From: Beijerinckiaceae bacterium
GTDB taxonomy: Bacteria; Pseudomonadota; Alphaproteobacteria; Rhizobiales; Beijerinckiaceae
Direction of reading: 5' to 3'
Assembly (NCBI GenBank): GCA_947380915.1
Contig: CANCSY010000103.1
Span: 1-9,883 of the forward strand
DNA length: 9,883 nt
Part shown: piece after piece, positions 6,036-9,883 of the stretch
Layout of the letters: each line of letters opens with the position of its first letter
Numbering within the stretch: the first letter of the stretch is position 1
Position numbers and translations under genes: made by a program
The notes under the pieces: model-generated
Told to the model about the DNA's origin: nothing
Databases searched by the model: none
Seen by the model: the letters and a program-made list of their open reading frames with translations, nothing else

Positions 6036-7064
6036 TCAGGCCGCTTGCGCGGTCACATCCAGCGCGCGCAGGACCGGCATGACCTTGTCGGCGAACAGGC
6101 CGACCGAGGTCTCGAGCTCCGCCAGCGTCAAGTCGCCAAAGGCGAACTGGCCCACGCAATAATTGCATTGCGAGGTGGTGAGCTGCTGGCTGAGGAAAGC
6201 GGCGACGGTCGCGGGACTTCCTGCGATGCCCTTGCCCTGACGACACAGCTCATCCCAGTTGTCGGGACGCGGGTGGCGGGCCATGCGGCCCAGCACACGG
6301 AACAGATGGGTGAAGCCGCGATGCCAGTGCGGATAGGCGCGGCGGGCGATCTCCAATGCCTTTTCATCGGTCTCCGCGACGACGATGAAACGACCAAGGC
6401 CCATCAGCGGCAGGGGCGCATCGCCCTGCGACTCGCGCCAGGTCTTGCGGAAGGCGATGTTGCACTCGCGCGCCTCGTCCGCCATGTCGAGATTGATGGT
6501 CTGCCAGCCCCGGCGCGCCGCGCGCTGCGCGCTGTCCACCGTATGCACCCCATACCAGACGCGGGGCGTGGGCTTTTGCAGGGGCAGCACTTTCAGCACG
6601 ATGTCGCGATAGGGTTCTTCCTGCTCGGGCACATGCATGACGCCGGTTTCCAACGCCTCCAGGATGCGCGGCTGATCGCGCTGGAAGATGGCTTCCGTCG
6701 TCGCCGGATCAATGCCGAAATAGGAAATCTCCACCGGCGAGGAGCCGCGCCCGAAGCCGATGTCGAGGCGTCCGCCGCTCATCTGGTCGATCATGGCGAT
6801 CTCTTCAGCGAGGCGGATCGGATGATAGAGCGGAAGCGCATAGACCATGGGGCCAAAGCGCAGCTGCGTGGTGCGCTGGGCGACAGCGGAAAGGAACACA
6901 TTGGGGGACGGCGCCATGCCCAGCGTCGTCGCATGATGCTCCGCCAGATGGTAGGAATGGAACCCGGCCTGATCGTAGCGTTCAATGATCTTCAGCCGTT
7001 CCTGATAATATTGCTGGAACGGCAGACTCTCATTGTCGAGGTGATCGAAAATTCCAAATTCCAT
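6036..7064 (-). CDS. Luciferase-like (LLM class) FMN-dependent monooxygenase
   Basis: A 342-residue TIM-barrel flavoprotein of the bacterial luciferase superfamily, which uses reduced FMN and oxygen for hydroxylation, Baeyer-Villiger-type or ring-opening reactions. Seen: the start MEFGIFDHLD, then AGFHSYHLAEHH (33-44) with the His pair of the flavin/substrate site, LRFGPMVYALPLYHPIRLAEE (68-88), and the phosphate-binding MSGGRLDIGFGRGSSPVE (95-112). Length suits the single-component oxygenase subunit of a two-component system. No flavin reductase is in the window, so reduced FMN would have to come from elsewhere. ATG at 7064 has GGGAG about ten bases upstream; 13 extra codons upstream are not family-like. 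It is last in the right minus-strand unit, 78 bases after the cupin gene. The substrate is unknown. Confidence 0.9.
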   Translation of the reverse strand: MEFGIFDHLDNESLPFQQYYQERLKIIERYDQAGFHSYHLAEHHATTLGMAPSPNVFLSAVAQRTTQLRFGPMVYALPLYHPIRLAEEIAMIDQMSGGRLDIGFGRGSSPVEISYFGIDPATTEAIFQRDQPRILEALETGVMHVPEQEEPYRDIVLKVLPLQKPTPRVWYGVHTVDSAQRAARRGWQTINLDMADEARECNIAFRKTWRESQGDAPLPLMGLGRFIVVAETDEKALEIARRAYPHWHRGFTHLFRVLGRMARHPRPDNWDELCRQGKGIAGSPATVAAFLSQQLTTSQCNYCVGQFAFGDLTLAELETSVGLFADKVMPVLRALDVTAQAA

Positions 7065-7142
7065 AGGTCGTTTGCTCCCGGGCGATTGGAACCAGAGTGC
7101 CACAACGCGCCGCGCCGGGAAAGCGCAGCGCTGTCGCAGGGT

Positions 7143-7523
7143 TCAGACCGGGTCGAAGTAGTGCATTTCCAGCAGAATGCAGCCCCCATCGGAGCGGAAC
7201 GGCCCATGGAAGGCGCCGGGCGGACGGCAGGCGTAGGTGAAGGGCGGGAAGGCCGTGCCCCCCTTGCCCTCCTTGTCATTGCCAACGGTCAGGTCGCCGC
7301 TGACAAGGAAGACCTCTTCCCAATATTCATGCACGAAAGGCGCGGTCGTGAAGACGCCCGGATCAAAGCGCAGCAGCCTTGTGCGCGTGCCATGCTTGCC
7401 CGCTTCGTCGAGGGCGCCCGAAAGGATCTTCTGCTGGATGCCCGAGGGATAGCCGGCGGGAACCTCCCAGCCTGTGGTCAGATCGAGCGTATGGAATTCA
7501 TCATGTAGTTTGTTGACTGGCAT
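7143..7523 (-). CDS. Single-domain cupin protein
   Basis: A 126-residue one-domain cupin, probably a small metalloprotein. Cupin motif 1 lies in PGVFTTAPFVHEYWEEVFLVSG (55-76), with His65 and Glu69 or Glu70. The usual second histidine of H-x-H is replaced (His-Glu-Tyr-Trp-Glu-Glu). Motif 2 is CRPPGAFHGPF (99-109) with His106. The pattern resembles ChrR-like cupins and 2,4'-dihydroxyacetophenone dioxygenase-type proteins, so a dioxygenase, isomerase or ligand-binding role is possible. I cannot tell which. The ATG has AGGAG six bases upstream. It lies 15 bases after the binding-protein gene and 78 before the luciferase-like gene, all on the minus strand, which argues for co-transcription in the catabolic unit. 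Confidence 0.85.
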   Translation of the reverse strand: MPVNKLHDEFHTLDLTTGWEVPAGYPSGIQQKILSGALDEAGKHGTRTRLLRFDPGVFTTAPFVHEYWEEVFLVSGDLTVGNDKEGKGGTAFPPFTYACRPPGAFHGPFRSDGGCILLEMHYFDPV

Positions 7524-7538
7524 GGATTGCTCCTGTGC

Positions 7539-8522
7539 TTACTTGTTTGCGAGCGCCAGCGCCTTTTCGCGCGGGGCGGCGTCAACGAATTTCGTGAGAT
7601 CCATGGGCTTTGCGAGATTCTCCGTGCGCACGAAGAGCTCCATCATCCAGCCAAGCTTGTCCATGGGGATCGGCATGGCGGGATCCACCGCCTTGTATTT
7701 CGCCACCTCGTCGAACACGAAGGCCGCGCGCGCGTCATCGGGCTTGGCCTCGGTCATTTCCTTGGCGAGCTTCACCGTCTCGTCCTTGTTGGCGAGCGCG
7801 TGGCGAAGGGCCTGCATATTGGCGGCCAGAAACTTCACCGCCTCATCCCCGCGCTGGGCCAGGGTCTTGCCGCTCATGTAGGTGCAAAAGCGAAGATAAT
7901 CGGGCGTCGCTTCCGCCGCATGCACCATCAGGCGCAGGCCCATCTGCTGGGCGTTGGGCGTGAATTCGGTGGAAGCGGCCGCCACATCCACGATGCCTGC
8001 GCTGACGGCGCGGAAGCGATCAGCGTCGGAGCCCAGCGCCACGAATTTCACATCATCGGCCGTGAGTTTCTGCTTTTCGAGCACGGCGCGGGCGAAGAGA
8101 TCGGGTAGGGCGCCGGGCGAAGAAATGGCGAAATTCTTGCCCTTCAGATCCGCCAGCGTGAGGTTCGGCTTGTTGGTCCAAAGCCCATAGGTGAGCACTG
8201 GCCAGTAGCAGCCCACGAGCTTGATGTCAGCGCCGCGCGAGGCCGCCGTCATGGGCGCGCCGGGGCTGCCTTCATAGCTCTCCAGTTCGCCAGCCAGCAT
8301 GGCTTTCAGCGCCAGCGCATCGCCCTTGAACTGCACATATTCGATCTGGAAGCCCTGTTTCTGCGCAAAACCGGCCTTGCCCGCCATCATCACGAAGCCC
8401 GCATCGCTCTTGGCCTCGACCATGCCGTGGCGCCAGATCTTGGGCGATTGCGCCTGAGCGCCCGCGCCGAAGGCGAAGAGCGCACAGGCGCCGAACAGGA
8501 ATGCTTTGAAGGATCGCGTCAT
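7539..8522 (-). CDS. ABC transporter periplasmic substrate-binding protein (NMT1/SsuA/TauA-like)
   Basis: A 327-residue exported solute-binding protein. The first 24 residues are a Sec signal peptide (MTRSFK, hydrophobic core, cleavage at AQA before QSPKIW). The mature part has two alpha/beta lobes with family landmarks: LKAMLAGELESYEGSPG, NLTLADLKGKNFAISSPGAL at mid-protein and SAGIVDVAAASTEF. Relatives bind sulphonates, taurine, thiamine precursors, nitrate or aromatic acids such as phthalates, so the ligand is open. There is no lipobox cysteine, which suggests a soluble periplasmic protein. The ATG follows AAAGGAG closely. No permease or ATPase gene is visible; they may lie beyond the right edge, upstream of the UbiD gene. 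It lies 27 bases after that decarboxylase gene, so the imported ligand may be the decarboxylase substrate or a related acid. Confidence 0.9.
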   Translation of the reverse strand: MTRSFKAFLFGACALFAFGAGAQAQSPKIWRHGMVEAKSDAGFVMMAGKAGFAQKQGFQIEYVQFKGDALALKAMLAGELESYEGSPGAPMTAASRGADIKLVGCYWPVLTYGLWTNKPNLTLADLKGKNFAISSPGALPDLFARAVLEKQKLTADDVKFVALGSDADRFRAVSAGIVDVAAASTEFTPNAQQMGLRLMVHAAEATPDYLRFCTYMSGKTLAQRGDEAVKFLAANMQALRHALANKDETVKLAKEMTEAKPDDARAAFVFDEVAKYKAVDPAMPIPMDKLGWMMELFVRTENLAKPMDLTKFVDAAPREKALALANK

Positions 8523-8549
8523 GGTCCAACTCCTTTAGGGGTCCGGCGT

Positions 8550-9883
8550 CTATTCCTTGTCGTCATGGCTGACGGGATCGTTCATGCCCACGTCCTTGCG
8601 GCGCAGGCGCACCATCTCATCAGAAAATTCGAAATATTCGCTGCGCGCCGCCATGGCCGCCTGGCGCTCCAGATGCTGGGGCCAGACGCCGAGATCATAG
8701 CCATGCCAGGGCGTTTGCGGCTTGAGTTCCGGCAGGCCGAGCCTGTCCCAGATGACCCGCGCATTCTCCATGAATTCGCGCTTGGGCAAGGCGACCGGCG
8801 CGAAGGGGCCCTTCAGCAGGGCGTTGATGAGCACCGAGGCGCTTTCGCCATCGTCCTTGGGGCCACGCGGGCCATGGCCGGGGTCCTTGCGGTCCAGCAC
8901 CTTCATGTCATGCTGGGGCTGGCAGCGATAGGACATGGCCCAGAACAGGGCGTCGGCGTTTTCCGGATCAATATCCTCGTCCACAGCGATGACCCATTTG
9001 CCCGCGAAGCGATGCAGGGTCGCCGCGCCATAGAGCGCGCGCCAGACTTCCGTCACCGGCACGCCGCGCTCGAACTGCACGGCGATGACCGCATAAAGAC
9101 TCGTCAGGGGCTCGTGCATGGCCACGCGCTTGACGCCCTTGATCCCCATGCCCGCGCGCAGATGGTTCAGGAACACCGGCTCCATCGCCACCTTGCGGAT
9201 GACGGAGGATTCGCTGGGCGTGACCTGGCTGATGAAGGAGGTGAGGATCGGCCGCTTGCGGCGGGTGATCGCCGTCACTTCCATGAAGGCGTTGTATTCC
9301 TGCAGGTTCACATAGCCATGGGATTCGCCGAAGGGCGCCTCGGGCTCCAGCCATTCCGTGTCGATGAAACCCTCGATCACGATCTCTGATTCCGCAGGCA
9401 CCATGAGATCGACGGTCTTGGCCTGCACCACATTGATCGGCGCGCCCGCAAGGCCACCCGCCACCGCCAGCTCATCGAGATGCTCGGGCATTTTCTGCAC
9501 GGACGTATAGGAGACCGCAGGCGGACAGCCCACGATCACCGCGCAGGGCATTTTCTCGCCGCGCGCCTTGTATTTCAGCCAATGGCTGTAGATGCCCGCG
9601 CGCAGCTCCACGGAGGGGTTCATGCCCAGCCGACGCGGCGCCTTGATCTGCCCGCGATAGTTGCCGACGTTGACCTGGCCGGTGTCCGGATCCTTGGTGA
9701 TGAAATGACCGGCGGAGAGATAAGGCCCGTTGTCCCAGCCGGGCGTCGAGATCGGCACGGGAATGCCATCGAGCGCCATGCCAGGCTCATCCAGCGCATC
9801 GCCAATGGTGACGACTTCATGGCAGGGCGCGCTGGCGCTTTCCACCACATGGGGCGGGATGGGCGTGGCCATGGCCTTGATCC
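8550..9883 (-). CDS. UbiD-family prenylated-FMN decarboxylase (5' end beyond window)
   Basis: The visible part spans over 440 residues of a UbiD/Fdc1-type reversible (de)carboxylase, which uses prenylated FMN made by a UbiX partner to remove carboxyl groups from aromatic, heteroaromatic or unsaturated acids. Numbering from the Met at 9872, the N-x4-R element is N68-R73 (NVGNYR), the metal-site candidates are His97 and Glu163 (ESEIVIEG), and the catalytic pair is Glu178 and Glu183 in EAPFGESHGY. These match N168, R173, H191, E233, E277 and E282 of Aspergillus Fdc1, so the enzyme should be active. The frame continues through 9872 to the edge (I-K-A before the Met). Family proteins have roughly 70-100 more N-terminal residues before this point, so the Met at 9872 is internal and the gene is cut by the window, not truncated in nature. 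It is first of the right minus-strand unit. The substrate is unknown. Confidence 0.92.
   Translation of the reverse strand, partial: IKAMATPIPPHVVESASAPCHEVVTIGDALDEPGMALDGIPVPISTPGWDNGPYLSAGHFITKDPDTGQVNVGNYRGQIKAPRRLGMNPSVELRAGIYSHWLKYKARGEKMPCAVIVGCPPAVSYTSVQKMPEHLDELAVAGGLAGAPINVVQAKTVDLMVPAESEIVIEGFIDTEWLEPEAPFGESHGYVNLQEYNAFMEVTAITRRKRPILTSFISQVTPSESSVIRKVAMEPVFLNHLRAGMGIKGVKRVAMHEPLTSLYAVIAVQFERGVPVTEVWRALYGAATLHRFAGKWVIAVDEDIDPENADALFWAMSYRCQPQHDMKVLDRKDPGHGPRGPKDDGESASVLINALLKGPFAPVALPKREFMENARVIWDRLGLPELKPQTPWHGYDLGVWPQHLERQAAMAARSEYFEFSDEMVRLRRKDVGMNDPVSHDDKE

Noticed and set aside
7087..7102. Sigma-54 -24/-12 promoter before the luciferase-like gene (minus strand TGGCAC-N5-TTCCA)
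   Set aside because: The -24 half matches, but the -12 half has CC where the nearly invariant GC is expected, and the gene seems to be inside an operon.
6045..7508. 487-codon plus-strand frame
   Set aside because: Antisense shadow of the luciferase-like and cupin genes, which carry clear motifs and start signals on the other strand.
8427..9389. 320-codon plus-strand frame
   Set aside because: Antisense to the UbiD gene and the start of the binding-protein gene; no domain is visible.
9870..9872. ATG at 9872 as the true start of the UbiD gene
   Set aside because: The frame is open to the window edge, and the position relative to the N-x4-R motif implies about 70-100 family residues upstream, so it is an internal Met.

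Overview
The window looks like a piece of a chromosome from a GC-rich alphaproteobacterium, most likely in the order Hyphomicrobiales. That placement is an inference. It rests on the high-GC coding bias and on an Omp25/Omp31-type beta-barrel protein with the 'TWTGFYVG' entry and 'GGP...ARY' C-terminus common in that group. All ten supported genes are ordinary full-length reading frames, except the UbiD gene, which is cut by the right edge. No rRNA, tRNA, CRISPR array, insertion sequence or phage gene was recognised.

Layout. Positions 1-390 hold no convincing gene, only GC-rich DNA with strong inverted repeats. A left minus-strand unit follows (read right to left): VOC/glyoxalase-fold metalloenzyme (2875-3390), alpha/beta hydrolase (1645-2841), FAD aromatic-ring monooxygenase (391-1596). 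An IclR-type regulator (3551-4339, plus) is divergent from it. The 160-bp gap between them carries a TATACA-N-TGTATA palindrome overlapping a TATAAT box, plus GCTTGA/TCAAGC half-sites. An outer-membrane beta-barrel gene (4462-5319, minus) converges on the regulator, with a terminator hairpin between them. A very AT-rich 308-bp gap then separates it from a small SnoaL/NTF2-like gene (5628-6020, plus). The right minus-strand unit reads UbiD-family decarboxylase (8550 to the edge), NMT1/SsuA-type periplasmic binding protein (7539-8522), small cupin (7143-7523), luciferase-like flavin monooxygenase (6036-7064).

How the genes may work together. The set fits catabolism of an aromatic or heteroaromatic carboxylic acid. 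The binding protein would capture it, the prenylated-FMN UbiD enzyme would decarboxylate it, one or both flavin monooxygenases would hydroxylate or open it, the cupin and/or VOC protein would act as metal-dependent ring-cleavage or isomerising enzymes, and the hydrolase would split the product. IclR proteins commonly control such pathways from a divergent promoter. The substrate cannot be read from the sequence, and the shared pathway is inferred from gene content and proximity. The transporter permease and ATPase, a flavin reductase and a UbiX prenyltransferase are not in the window.

The most notable points are the uncharacterised combination of three flavin chemistries with two small metal-site proteins, the well-formed IclR operator candidate, the AT-rich island beside the outer-membrane protein gene, the overlapping inverted repeats at the left end, and a 5-kb stop-free antisense frame that is very probably a composition artefact.
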